Shown one piece after another: positions 1 to 13,763 of a stretch of 64,000 bases of DNA (position 1 is the first letter of the stretch; the number at the start of each line of letters is the position of its first letter). The stretch spans positions 1-64,000 of the forward strand of contig CAJNOJ010000086.1 in NCBI GenBank assembly GCA_905250025.1. The letters run 5' to 3'. This DNA comes from Adineta ricciae (Eukaryota > Rotifera > Eurotatoria > Adinetida > Adinetidae). The position numbers were made by a program, and so were the translations under genes. Under the pieces are notes generated by a model. It was not told the origin of the DNA, made no database searches, and saw nothing but the letters and a program-made list of their open reading frames with translations.

Positions 1-199
1 ACTAGTGCATTGTAGATAAATTGAAGTACGCAAACATACCTCATAGGATGGTTCATGGTGACAACCAATCATAAGTCAGGAGGAAAGATTTCTATTTCTT
101 TATTGTTTATTTTCTTTTTTTGAAGATCAGAAAGCAAAGGAATTCATCGTTTTGTGTTTTAGATTAGATTGTTTTTTCTGAGAAATCATTGCCCAAATT

Positions 200-899
200 A
201 TGCCACGCGGACGTAAGTTTGCGAACGCTGAATTGATTCCTTGTGAATATGGAGAAATTTGTAGGTTTCGATCAAGCTTCATCACACGTTCAATGGATGG
301 TCATTCGTAACAGCTCATCCTTTTTACAAAAACGAAAATTGGGCACATTGACAACTGTTCGTTAGCCTTTGTTTTCTTCTAAATTCTTGAGTGTCTTTGT
401 TTTCTTCTAGGAACCAAACAACTTGAAAAATCGTAATAACTTCCGTTTCAATGGTCTCATTCATCCAAAAGTAGTTGGTGTTGAAGCTGTTAAAGATGGC
501 AAAGGTGTTGTTTTTTCAACTGGAAGCACCAAAAGTAAGACATGATCTCTTCATTAACGAAACAACCTCGTGTTTTTTCTCTTTTTCCCAGGCGTACAAA
601 AACCAGCCAAGCGTTTACGTAAAGTTAAACTCGCCAAGGATTCACGTCGTACATTGACAAGCATCCGACGAACCATTCGTAAACAACGCTATCGTAAAGA
701 CCTCAAGATGGTTCGTACAGTCTTTGTCTTTGATATAGTGAAATAACAATGCTTTATTGTTTAGGCTGCTCTTCGTCGTGCATCAGCATTACTTCGTGGT
801 CAACGATCAGCTTTAACAACTGCTACACCAGCCGCCACAACAGGCAAAAAGAGCTCTGGTAAAAGTGCAGCAGCCACCAGTGCAACAACAAGCGCATAG
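200..899 (+). CDS. RPL28: Large ribosomal subunit protein eL28
   Basis: Cytosolic 60S ribosomal protein. Exons read as 200-212, 265-356, 411-534, 592-710 and 765-899, joined by GT..AG introns of about 52-57 nt. Exon 2 carries the family signature [15 protein letters not shown], exon 3 carries [20 protein letters not shown], and exon 4 carries the basic block [19 protein letters not shown], all closely matching animal eL28. The tail after [15 protein letters not shown] is Ala/Thr/Ser/Lys-rich and diverges from vertebrates. The first coding exon is only 13 nt (M-P-R-G plus one base). Exon 2 could start at 265 or at 277; both keep the frame and differ by four residues. No upstream regulatory element is identified. 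Confidence 0.93.
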
Positions 900-1275
900 A
901 TAAAACCAATCTAACATTGATGAAACACAAAACAAAATTTGTTTGTTTTGCTTCATTTTGATGTTTATTAACAACAAAATATTTCATGAAAGAACAGAAT
1001 AAAACGTAAACAAAAGAAGACGAAATTAATTTCTTTCGTTTATCTTCCACTTACACATGACGAAGACTAAAGCGTGGTTATAAGGAATGAATAGATGAAA
1101 GTTTGTCTGATAAAAACTAGACTTTTTATTAACATAAGTATCATTGATCATCCGCTATGCTTAAAGCACTTTTCAATCAATCACATATGTTGCTATTATA
1201 CAAAAAAAAGAATACATGAATCATTATATCAATCAAATCAAGACGAACACCGAAGTCTAATATGCATTTCTTTTC

Positions 1276-3234
1276 TCATGCGATTGGTGATGCATGAGTT
1301 TGTTGAGCAGTACTTTGAATGTTTTCATCTTCTTGAATAGTATTCGTTATCAAAGGTGTTGTTAAATCATTATCTGTTTCATCGAACAGAACCGCAAAGA
1401 ATGCTAGAGTACCAAAGAATAAAAAGAGCACTACGATGAGTGTTTGCCATTGAATTTGTAATGATCCTGCATAGAAAAATGCTACAGCAGCCATTAATGA
1501 CTAGGAGAATGGAAAAAAATGGTTGCAGAAAGTGTCGTCAACGAACATGCTAACTTACCTGGACAAGTTTGAATATTGCAAAAGCTGAAGCCGTGGTTTG
1601 TTTATATCGTGTTGCTAGAACATTCATTAACTAAAGACATTTCAGATAAGATCAATTTGAACTTTTTCTTTTATTAAAGAAGAAAACTTACTTGGGTATT
1701 TAAACTACTATCACCTAAACCAACGATGAATGATCCGATAAATGTGATAACTTGACTTGTTGTTGAGCTAGAGACAACCAAATTTTGTCAATGACACACA
1801 TATCGATTTTAGTTTTACGTTTACTTGAAATCAAAATACGGTTTTGTTGTCGTCTCATTCGAAGCTGAGTCGACTGGAAAGTTGACAAATACTGAATAAT
1901 AGTAAACCATTTGTAGAATACAACCAACAAGTATCATCAATGCTCGCTGTGATGCAGTTTTTGGTTTAGTAATGAAGCCGAACAAGCCACCACCTACAGA
2001 CGAAAAACGACGCCTTCGTAATGTGCAGCATTTTTAGACAATTTACCTAGGATTTCTCCACAACCAATAAGGATACCATGTAAGCCAATCAATCGTTTAC
2101 GTGTATCTAAATCAAAGGGTGGGGCGTTCGCGATCAGCATGATCGGCATCTTTACCTCCATATTTAACGTAATGTCCAATACATGTGGCGAAAACTCCTT
2201 GGAAAAGTGTGTTGGACAAACCTGCACAAATAGATTTACATTGATTTGTTAAAGTAGTACAGACGTATCATTTACCTGAATACGCAAAGGGAATGAGCAA
2301 TAAAAGCATATTTCGCGTTCGCAACAATGCTCCAGCTACTTTTAATGTGTGTATCACATCAGCTAATGTACTTTTTTTCTCTTCAACAATACGACTTAGA
2401 GTGTGACGATGCTTTTCCACATAGGAACGCCAAATGACGAACATGAATATGAGCAAACCAACAGCGGACACAATGGAGAAAACGACGAATAATGGTATTC
2501 GTGTAGCGCGATCAATGATTTGAGCTTTCAAAGCTATAAATACGTATATATTTCCGGCCAACAGACTATGAAAACAAAACAACAAATCGCTGTACTTTTC
2601 GATACAGAAAATTTCGAAATACCTGACTTGAAAGAGTGCCCAAAAGATTCCGGAATTTCGACTTATGGTTAAATCATCGGAATTATTTGCTAAATAAACT
2701 CCTTGAGCTGTCCATAATACAGCTGCACCAATACCAATTAAAATTGATACAACATAATACGACCATGTCATCGGATAAATAAATGATAGGACATAGAGAC
2801 TAAATACGATAATAAACAATGCATTTTTATCTAATATACCAATTGCTTACAAGTATGTCGATCCGCCAAGAAACATCGAAACGGATGGGCCCAATATAGA
2901 AACGATAGCAGGTGCAAATACATTCGTTAACGCGAAAAATGAGTATAAGATAGCCATACTAAAAGTTGGAACTGTATAAATCAGAAATCCGATTCATTGT
3001 CTGTGCTCTCACCTAATGTAACCACTTCCATGAAAACTTGTGCCATTTAGTGTTTCATTTTTGACTCCTTCCAGTACACTTTGCTTTAGAAGAAAAAAAA
3101 AACAATATTCATCATTGATATAAATCTTTCGAGGAAAATGTTCATACCGATATCATGCCAGTGGCTTGAAACGCTGTGAATAGAATCATGAAAGCTAAGC
3201 CGAGTAGAATCACATTGATGAACCTGTTATCCAT
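1276..3234 (-). CDS. UNC93-like multi-pass membrane protein (MFS fold)
   Basis: Polytopic membrane protein of the UNC-93 branch of the major facilitator superfamily. Relatives regulate two-pore potassium channels or traffic receptors; the role here is not inferable. It starts at MDNRFINVILLG (3234), and exon 2 reads QSVLEGVKNETLNGTSF. The conserved block YSFFALTNVFAPAIVSILGP follows, then SMFLGGSTY and WTAQGVYLANNSD...SRNSGIFWALFQ, the strongest family signature. Six or more short introns separate the exons. The C-terminal exon ends with a hydrophobic segment and an acidic Thr/Gln-rich cytoplasmic tail. The gene is convergent with eL28, whose stop lies 376 bp away. Exact inner exon edges were not all fixed, so the span is firmer than the exon set. 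Confidence 0.85.
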
Positions 3235-4322
3235 GATTGCGTTGGATAATATCTATTTACGATGCTATGAATGAACAAAGCGAAAGAAAAGAACGAGGTA
3301 ATGATTTTGTATTCGAAGGAGTGTGGAGAAAAGAGGTTACTTAATATGACCTTCTATACCTTATACGAAGATAAGATTGTAAAGAAAGAAGATGAATAAG
3401 AGTAGAGTAGAAATTCTTCTTAAGTAAAGAAATGTTTCATCTTGCTAGGGGAGAGGTATGTTCAACAGCTTCAAGTGGACAAGTGATAATTAAATTCATC
3501 AAACTAGTACCTAATCGTTTAATGGAGTTTGTGATAATACTAGATTGTGTTCGCTTCGAACTTGTTTTACAAATAAATAATTATATATTCTGGTTAACAA
3601 TATGCACGAGAACGAGAATCACTCGCATCAGCGAACGATCAAAAATTCATTGATCAGTTAAGAACCAATCAGAAACCGTTCTATTAGTTTGGGCTTTTAG
3701 CAATGTCTATGATCTAAAATATGATATTTCACAATGAATGAATTCATGAAGGTCTGATTACTCTTATTGAAAACCGTTTTGTCGTCAATTTCAATAGTTT
3801 TGAAGATGAGCCTTCAACTCTATCTACTGTACAATACCGGATTTAAGTCGTATGCTCATTACCAATCGTATAATTACGTGGAGGTACAGTCATCTAAAAA
3901 GATAGCGTGCACATACCCTTTTAGCTCGGTCTTCACAGAATTTCGAAAAAATGAGTATATGCTTTGTATTTCATTTTTGGGTAATTCTTGCTATACCTGT
4001 CTAAATCATGTTTTAAAACTAAGATTATAAATGAACCAAATTTCATGTTTCGAGCATCACTATAATTTGAAGTGTATCAACACTCTGCAATTAGAAGATC
4101 CAAAGAAGTTATTTAGTCGAAGCAACATCTATGTCGATACTAAACTAGAGTGTTAAACCAGTTAATTGATGTACTAAACTCACTGTATAGCGTCCTCTGC
4201 TTAGAATTCTTCACAATTGGCTAGACAATAGTTTACCGACAACACGCGCATATATTTTTCTCTTCACACTGTTCGTTTCGCTTGTTATAGTCGGTCTTAA
4301 TATCATCATTCTGATCAAGAAT
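3235..4322. other. Intergenic region without a recognised gene
   Basis: This stretch lies between the start of the UNC93-like gene (leftward) and the SAM-domain gene (rightward), so it should hold both promoters. Short ORFs occur (for example 3767-4030) but show no domain, codon pattern or splice context that supports them. I see no repeat or RNA gene. Confidence 0.6.
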
Positions 4323-5437
4323 ATGTCATCAGGTGAGGAGATTAATCACAACGATAAATTTCTATCTTGAATTGAATAGAAACGTCAATGTGGATGAAAT
4401 TTCTTCATGAGTCAGATATATCAACGGACGAAAATACTCTTGTGCAATATTGTACAACACTATCAAGTCGATTTACGACAATCGATGAAATTTTAACTGT
4501 CAGTGAAAATGATCTAATCAATCTTGGTATAACAAATCAATACGATCGAATTTGTTTAATCAAACAAGCACATCTATTTGACGATAAAGTAAATATTGAA
4601 CTCTTATCATCTATCAAACACTTTTTTTATTTATCTAGGAAAATCTACCATTAACCAGACACTCAGCAGGTATAGCACTTTCAAATGATCAAAAAATCAT
4701 TTGAATCACTAATAAATTTTAGCTTCCAATTATATTCATGAACATTGGCTTGCAAATAATCAATCAACACCCGTCAATCCACAATCGAAATGTAGTTTAT
4801 CTCCAGCATTACTTTCTCGAATCTCATTCAATGATCGTAAGTAGACAAACTTTTTCACAGTTCATTCATTTCAATGGATATTTGTTTTGAGATGCTTCAT
4901 GTGATGATGTAACGCTGATCCATTCAAGTCACTCCTGTGAACATTTGCAAACGCCAAAACGAGTTGATCACAATGACAAAATTCAAACATTACTTGAATC
5001 ATGTCAAAAACGTACACCACCGACATCCACACGTGGTCTACGAGCGATGAAATCTCTTTCGAGTAACTTCAATTTTCGATGTTTGTCAACAGAATTCGTT
5101 TTCTATTCGTTTAGATACAATAGCATTACAAAAGAAAATTCTCGCTGGTAATGATCGACTGAAACGATTGACCTTATCACGGTCAATGATTAAACGACAG
5201 ACAGCATTGATCACGAAAAAAGTATCGAACTTAACCAGTAAATTTAGTAATCCATTTGCGAAGAAAACCAATAAAAATGATTTGAAAACATCAGACAAGC
5301 CAATTCAAATTGCACAACAATCCAAAGCTGGTAGTAGCGAGAATTTATTATCTCATATCGATGCAATCGAATCGAAATATGCACGTGAGAGAGTTCATGA
5401 TCATGATAGACGAAATGATTATATTGATTTATTCTAG
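4323..5437 (+). CDS. SAM-like domain protein, basic C-terminus, function unknown
   Basis: Starts with a tiny exon (4323-4332, M-S-S plus one base) joined to 4380 onward. The first ~65 residues form a SAM-like helical domain (MWMKFLHESDIS ... LVQYC ... LSVSEN-type turn ... DLINLGITNQYDRICLIKQAHLF), as in many protein- or RNA-binding scaffolds. Downstream exons give a Ser/Asn-rich linker, then LQTPKRVDHNDKIQ and TRGLRAMKSLS. The last join uses the acceptor before ATACAATAGC, giving NTIALQKKILAGNDRLKRL and a Lys-rich stretch with TKKVSNLTSKFSNPFAKK. It ends DYIDLF at 5437. I do not recognise a named family beyond the SAM-like fold. Exon joins are by phase only. Confidence 0.6.
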
Positions 5438-5665
5438 TTTCATCTGCTCAAACGATACCAACGAGAAAATTTAAACTCGGCGCACCGACGACCTTTCTCA
5501 CCCGGTCACTTGCGAATCATGCTCAGAAAGAATGAATTCTTTTTTCTTGTATTTCCTAGTCATTTTTCAATCTTTTTTTTATTAATAATTCGTGATCTTT
5601 CTCATTTTTCTTTCTTGAATAAGTCAGATTATTTTCTAGATTAACATATTCGAACAGCATTGGTC

Positions 5666-7368
<1,703 letters not shown>

Positions 7369-7563
7369 AATTGTGTGTGTGTTGTTTTGTCAATTTTTCT
7401 ATTTATTTTATTTATACATGAACATTAACTGAAAGCAATCCAGATGATAAAATGTAGCAATAATTGTTATTTTAAATAGCGATTTCGCCTCTCGAGATAA
7501 TGCTTATCATAGCACGTGTATGTTCTCTTTCTAATCACATAGTTGTGTTTGCTTTAGCAGGTC

Positions 7564-8738
7564 ATGTCGCTTCACATTACAATCGTCGGTGGTGGAATTA
7601 TCGGTTTGACTACAGCATGTACTATTCTAAAAGACTATTCATCCTATCCACAGCTACAACTAGTAATCATCAGTGAACGTTTCTCACCGGACACAACAGC
7701 CGATATATCGGCAGGCTATTGGGAACCCTATGGCCTTGAGACGATCGATGAACGAACTCTCCGTTGGGCTGGTTATACGTATGATATATTCATGAGCGAA
7801 TTCTTCTCGACAAAAGCAGCTCGTGCGGGCATTATGAAAGTACCTGCATATACTCTATACGGTTACAATGGTCAAAATAAAGGCAAAAATACGTCGAAGC
7901 CGAAATTTTCGACATTAGTTCGACATTTTCGAATGTTAGATGAATGTGAAATGAGTATGTTTGATCATCTCAAACCAACATCTGGCTTTGTCATGTCCAC
8001 GATTGCTGTTGAAGTTCGATGCTATCTTCATGAAGTACGTCGTTTTCTTGGACAAGATCCACGAGTGAAATTTATTCATAAAAGAGTTTCGAGCTTTCAA
8101 GAATTAACCCATCAAACTGACTTGATTGTTAATTGTACAGGTTTAGGTGCGCGACAGCTGGTCAATGACCATACTGTTCGACCGGCACGCGGACAAGTAA
8201 AGTCCAACGATCCCTCTGCTAAAATTTCACTTCTCATTTGTCTTAGATCATTCGTGTTCAAGCACCATGGATAAAAGCCGTTTATAACTTTGATACCGAT
8301 GAAGGTGAAGGATATATCATTCCGCAGATGAACTGTGTTGTGCTAGGTGGTACATTTCAGTTAAATGATTGGAATACAGCAACAGTTAAAAGTGATACAA
8401 AGAAAATTCTTCGAATGTGTTCGAAATGCTTGCCAGCGTTGGAACAAATTCATCATGGGAAAGTTCAAGTCGGACTTCGACCCTATCGGGATGATGGCGT
8501 CCGACTCGAACATGAAAAAACAAGCGATGGAATGGATATTGTTCATTGCTACGGTCATTCTGGTTCGGGCGTAACACTTTCATGGGGTTGTGCGAGAGAT
8601 GTTGTGGAAATCATCAAAACACTGCTACCGATTGTCGAAACCGAACAATCGAAAAGTGAGACTGGAATGCCATTACATGAACAACTGTGGCGTTTAGTTG
8701 AATACAAAAACACTAATTATCTGCGATCGAAAGTTTAA
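7564..8738 (+). CDS. D-amino-acid / D-aspartate oxidase
   Basis: FAD-dependent oxidase of the DAO/DDO family, which converts D-amino acids to 2-oxo acids with release of ammonia and H2O2. Two exons, 7564-8196 and 8247-8738. The N-terminus has the dinucleotide-binding motif IVGGGIIGLTTA. Next come ADISAGYWEPYG, VNCTGLGARQLV, VRPARGQ, the substrate-side block VGLRPYRDDGVRLE and the C-terminal FAD signature YGHSGSGVTLSWGCA. All match the family, but sequence alone does not decide between D-Asp and neutral D-amino acid specificity. Vertebrate members end in a peroxisomal PTS1 tripeptide; this one ends RSKV, which is not canonical. Start chosen at the first ATG, directly ahead of the FAD motif. 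Confidence 0.92.
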
Positions 8739-9017
8739 ACATGTTTCATCATTTCTCGAATAAAAATCAATGTTTCATTCTTTCTGATAACAAGTTATAT
8801 GAGAATTTGCTTGAGAGAAACTCGATCCGCACACACTCGATGAATCGTTATTCAGTAGTTGTCGCTAGATGACAGTCTATTTTTCATACTCGTTTATATG
8901 CGGTCGACAGTGAGTAGTCAATCCTGAATCTCGCTCGCTGCTGCATCACGTCACTTTATTATCGAGACGGTGACACGTAGTTGATTTCCTTACTTTGGAT
9001 CTGCAAATACCTCAAAC

Positions 9018-10023
9018 ATGGTTTCCGATAATATTTCCGTATGTTTCACATTAAGTAGTGTCATTTCGTCGAACTCTTCTCGTATAGGTTCCATCTCTCT
9101 ATGTGATCAAGGGTATTATTATCTTAGACAATGACGGAAATCGTCTTTTGGCAAAAGTAAGTATTTGTTGTATTGAATTTCAATGGATTGAAGGTGTTCT
9201 TGGTTTTAGTATTATAATCAATCGTATGCAACGATAAAAGAACAGAAAGAATTCGAGAAATCTTTGTTCAATAAAACACACAAAGGTTCAGGCGATGTCA
9301 TTCTTTTGGATAATTGGACGATTGTCTACCGAAACAATGTTGATTTACTCTTCTACGTTGTTGGCAGTACAGATGAAAATGAAGTAAACGAAACCAACGG
9401 CTGTCTTGTTTTTCTTTCTCAGACAAATCCGTTTTTAGTTAATGTTAAACTCCGTGTTGACATGTTTATTCGACTCATTGAGCACGATGTTGCGAAAAAA
9501 TGTGGAAAAACGATATCTTTACGAAAATTTGGATTTAGTTATGCTGACACTCGACGAAATTTGTGATGATGGGTAAAACTAAATGAATCAAAACAAAACT
9601 TGACTTTACCCTTTCGTTCTATGTTTAGAATTGTCTTAGAATCGGATCCAATGTTAATTGCACAACGTGTTCAATTACGTCAAGATGACGTTCCATTAGG
9701 CGAACAGACTGTCACTCAAGTAAGTCAAAAACCTACTGAAATCAGTTGACCGAGAGATACGATCAATATCTTGTATGTATCAGGTCTTCAATCAGCGAAT
9801 CACTAAGCTCTTTACCGATAAGCGATAACTAGGTTAGTATGAGAATGCATTCGGGATTTTGTCAGCATTATAGTTCGCTTAGAAATCTAACAATGATATC
9901 ATTCGAACTTTTCATTCGTTTGAGATAGATGTAAAGGTAGTTTGATGGAGGATGTTGATCTTGCTTTTGCTTTAGGTACTTAACCATGCAAAAGAACAAA
10001 TTAAGTGGTCGTTATTGAAATAA
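9018..10023 (+). CDS. COPZ1: Coatomer subunit zeta (COPI coat)
   Basis: Small zeta subunit of the COPI coat, acting in Golgi-to-ER transport. Exon 1 is MVSDNIS; then [40 protein letters not shown] and [22 protein letters not shown]. The conserved second half is recovered only if the intron after ENE (donor near 9387) ends at the TTTTTAG acceptor near 9437, giving [30 protein letters not shown] and [10 protein letters not shown]. The next exon reads [30 protein letters not shown]. The canonical last exon is 9976-10023 ([15 protein letters not shown]), almost identical in layout to animal COPZ. A second possible last exon lies at 9784-9828 and is listed separately. Confidence 0.93.
9784..9828 (+). 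other. Possible alternative terminal exon of coatomer zeta
   Basis: Follows a CAG acceptor 64 nt after the shared donor at 9720. It reads in phase from GEQTVTQ as [14 protein letters not shown] followed by a stop. It would replace the conserved C-terminus [15 protein letters not shown]. It begins V-hydrophobic-N like the canonical exon but then differs. It could be a real alternative end, a poison exon, or chance. Confidence 0.35.
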
Positions 10024-11288
10024 ATAATGCGAAGAGAAATCAATCAATCGAAACATTTCATTGGACATGTTAGTCTTTGTGCGCATCATTATCACTATTT
10101 TATTCGTTGTTATCCTCGGAAAATAAAACTAAATCTCATGTTTTACTTCTTATTCTAGTAGAAATGCATATCTCATCTAAACATTCCTCAAAAATGACTG
10201 CTATTCAAGCATATTACTACAATATCATGTAGCATCGAAGTAATCCATATCCAACAGGCACGTCGGACAAGACGTGATAATAATATAAAGAGATTTCTAT
10301 TAGAAAACTAACCCTGGACGAATATTCAGAATAGCTAAATCAGTTTAACAGTCTGATCCGCGTTTCGATCAATTTATTCACTTCGTAAATTCGCTCAGGG
10401 AAACGTCTCTGGATGAAAATAAATATCCAAGATTGGTTCGAATGATTCGTCGAAAAACTTCGAATAAAAGCGAGCTAGTTTCCAAGAAGTCACAAAGTCT
10501 CAATTGTTTTCTTGACGCAAAAGGATTTATCACGAAACAAATCATCCGACTAAACGGATTCATCTATTATGCACTCTTCTTGAAGACAGGATTATTCCAC
10601 ATATCTTTTTCTATGCATTAATCTTCCAATTCAATGTAATTATCTTGAGTTCGAAAATAGAACACCAATCCTATCTATCAATTACTCAATGGATTCAGAA
10701 TAATCCAGCGGTTCAACGTATTGCGTAAAGAAGAATATACTATTAACAATTGTTTGTTCTCAACAAAAAACTGAAAGTGAGCTTCTTATAACTATTCGAA
10801 GTAATTCAGTCCGTGAACTCGTCTAAAATTAATTATTTATTAAGCAGGGATTTTCGAGTTCATGGATAATTGATCTAATTGGGCAGATGCCAAGCATTTT
10901 TGAACTCTGAAGAAGGTATACGTGAGAGAAGAGCTCCCTACTAACTTAATACATCACAGAGAGAAACATCTAGTAAACGGATTTCTTTAGAAAAAACAAT
11001 TGCGTTTTTCATATATTTGTTATTAATTAAAGAATTTCTCTCTCTCTTCATTGGTTACTATATGGTGAATATTCGCTATACATTCTTATTAACGGGGGAA
11101 TCTTTAATAAGACGAGAAAGTAGTTTATCTAAACTCATCACGATAGCGGCAAAGGTATAAAATTAATTAGATATCTACCAATGGTTTAAAACGTTTCTTC
11201 TTTTCTGTTTTAAAAAGATTATTTCATATAATAGAAGCACACATCTGCCACAACTTCTTTTGCATACTCTATTTCATTTAACAAAGAA
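10024..11288. other. Intergenic region, 1.27 kb
   Basis: Lies between coatomer zeta and the first GPCR. Short ORFs on both strands (near 10378-10621) overlap each other antisense and show no domain. AT-rich, with no repeat longer than a few units. I see nothing supportable beyond presumed 3' UTR and GPCR promoter. Confidence 0.6.
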
Positions 11289-12408
11289 ATGACGACTGTC
11301 GAACAGACGGTTACGATGTCGACGACTACGGATCCGTTAGATTCTCTTGATACGTCAATAATTCATATTCGTTCGAGTTTTGTGATTCTGATTTGGTTTG
11401 AGATTGTTACTGCATGTCTTCTGTAAGTGATTGTCATTGATTTGTAATCAGAAAGTTTATTCATTAATTGACTTTGATTTGTAAAGTTACGGTCTAGGAT
11501 TTCTTGGCAATATTCTTTCATTGATTATTTTCTATTCATTGGGTGAATTTCGTCGGATTTCCACGGGTTATTTCTTTCTCCTGACAACAATTTCGAATAG
11601 TTTTCATCTATGGACATTAAGCACGGAATTCCTCGGTATTTTCAATGTTTACATTTACCCTGATGCATTTTTACAATGCCGATTGAACTTCTTTGTACAG
11701 AATGTCAGTCGAGCGATTAGTACGTATTTAGCGATCGGCATTGCATTGGACCGTTTGATTCGTTCCGAGTTACCGATACGTTCAAGGGTCATTTGTACGC
11801 GTCGAAACGCAGCTATCTATGCACTTGTTAGTCTGATCACTTTCGCATGCATATGGTCCCTGTGGCTTTGTCCGGAAATTACTCAAGACCCGATTACTGG
11901 TCAGTGTATCTACAATAAATCGCCGGTATTGTATTTTTATTTAACACAAGTTCAAAGTCCGGTACGATTCATTCTTGTGTGCATTATTCCAGTAATTGTG
12001 ATGATCGCAGCCAATATACGTATGCTATACAATATGCGTCAATCACATCGACGAGTTGCTGACCATGTAGAAACCGTTACTGCTGTAGCGGCACAACCAG
12101 CATTATTGACACAGAAACGAACTTTTCGACGAATGACTGCCTTAGATCGAATGCTATTCTACATGATGGTAGCCAATGTTGGTACATTTATTGTCACACA
12201 AATACCATTTCATGTATACACATTAGTCCGCGTATACTATCCAGTCTTGGATCAATTCACGCATTCGTTGGTGCGAGCAATGCTTTTAATCTGGTCAAGT
12301 CTTTATTTTGGCCTCGGATTTTATTTGTATTGTTTTGCATCTCCACTCTTTCGAGAGAAATTTGTTATGTTCAGCAAAAAAGTATTTCAATGCTTTCAAC
12401 GTCGGTGA
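11289..12408 (+). CDS. Rhodopsin-type GPCR, copy 1 of a tandem pair
   Basis: Seven-transmembrane receptor of the plasma membrane. Two exons, 11289-11422 and 11487-12408. The first exon holds a Thr-rich extracellular N-terminus and most of TM1; exon 2 reads YGLGFLGNILSLIIF (TM1 N). Then FRRISTGYFFLL (TM2) and a Cys before TM3 (FLQCRLNFFVQNVSRAISTY). The DRY position reads ALDRLIRSE, so the motif is D-R-L. TM5 has FILVCIIPVIVMIAANIRMLYN. The third loop is basic and ends RRMTALDRMLFYMMVANV at TM6. TM7 lies near LLIWSSLYFGLGFYLYCFASPLF, with the NPxxY region altered to YCFASPLFREKF. Ligand unknown; the layout suggests a peptide receptor, as inference only. Confidence 0.85.
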
Positions 12409-13763
12409 ATGTAAAATAAGCTTCATGTTCTTTCAATTTATTTATATCTACGTGTCTATCGTGCAAGAACAACGATGCAAAACTTTTGAATCGCTGAAAC
12501 TTGTGAGCACTGATTGACTTACCGAACTTTACGTACGGCAACTCTATGAAGAATGCCTTAGATTCTACGTGCAGAACACAATGACATTGACATATTAGAT
12601 CTCTAAATAATCATTAAAGAATAATCATGATTTCTCACTAGATCTATTCATACACGACCGGATGTGCGGAAGTTTGACGAAACTTCTCTGTTTCCCCTGA
12701 TATTTTACAACACGAACGCAAGCAGTCAGCAACCTGAGATTAGCTACGGTCTTTCAAACAGTATGATAAGGTCAAGCAATCATTTCCAGCTGAGTAAGAT
12801 GTAATCAGGCCACGGCAAACGGATCTAGACATGCAATGTCACATTGAATCATTATAATTGCTTATCTTGCTTGAATATTTTCGCATTGTTCTACTAATTG
12901 AGCAAGCTATAGAAATATTTCAAACAGCTTCAAGTCGGAACAACTATTTGTTTAATTTGATATGAAAGGCAATTTAGCAAAGCTAAACTGGCCAATACTT
13001 TCTTGAAAACAATATTTCAATTGTTAAAAACAATTATTTTGTGAAATATTCTACATTGACACCAATACATAACCAGCAAACAAAACATTAATCGAACTAC
13101 AAGCTCATTTTCATTTAGTTAGTATCAAGATTCATAAATATATCGGTCTATAAATTGAATTCATTGATTGCCTCACACGATACTGATATTTGATCATAGG
13201 TTTTGTGTACGTTGATTAATACCCATATGAATGGTGGATGCGAGTTTTCTGACGTCGAACATTAATTTCTTAAGTACTATTTTAAAAACCTGTCTTTTCG
13301 TTATTTGCTAGTTTTAAGATAAGGTTCAAAAGACTTGTCTGTAGTGAATTGTTTGATTCGATGACGTAAACCTTACTAGAGCATCAAGTCCTCAAAATAT
13401 AATTGGTTGTGAGACGTTCGTTTTGATTAGTGACATTAGTACTTATTTTCGGAAGTCTTTACATAATAGACTTCGTTTTGTCACATGCTAATTGCTGATA
13501 ATACTTCTCTTATGACGCATGGTGAAAGCAAAATACTGATAATCTTAAAGAAATGTTTGTTTTTCAAAAACATGTCATGATATTGATTAAGTACGTAAGA
13601 GGTAGTGACTCGATATACTCGTGTCTTAATATAACCACTCTTGATTATTTTATTTATCAGGAAACGAACAGAGTTCAATAAAGTTATTAAGATTTTCTAT
13701 TACGTTTTCAAATAATTCTCTATAATAGTACGAGCTTGAATCTTCTGATAGCCATTCGCTAAT
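12409..13763. other. Intergenic region, 1.36 kb, between the GPCR paralogues
   Basis: AT-rich and without a supportable ORF. The antisense ORF at 13700-13906 overlaps the first exon of the next GPCR and is a shadow. No GPCR remnant was seen here. Confidence 0.6.

Noticed and set aside
3767..4030. 87-residue plus-strand ORF with some hydrophobic stretches
   Set aside because: It opens at a TTG rather than ATG, has no homology I recognise and no splice support.
9437..9566. Longer in-frame ORF in coatomer zeta (reading [14 protein letters not shown])
   Set aside because: It results from using the first CAG acceptor. The next acceptor restores the conserved COPZ sequence [16 protein letters not shown].
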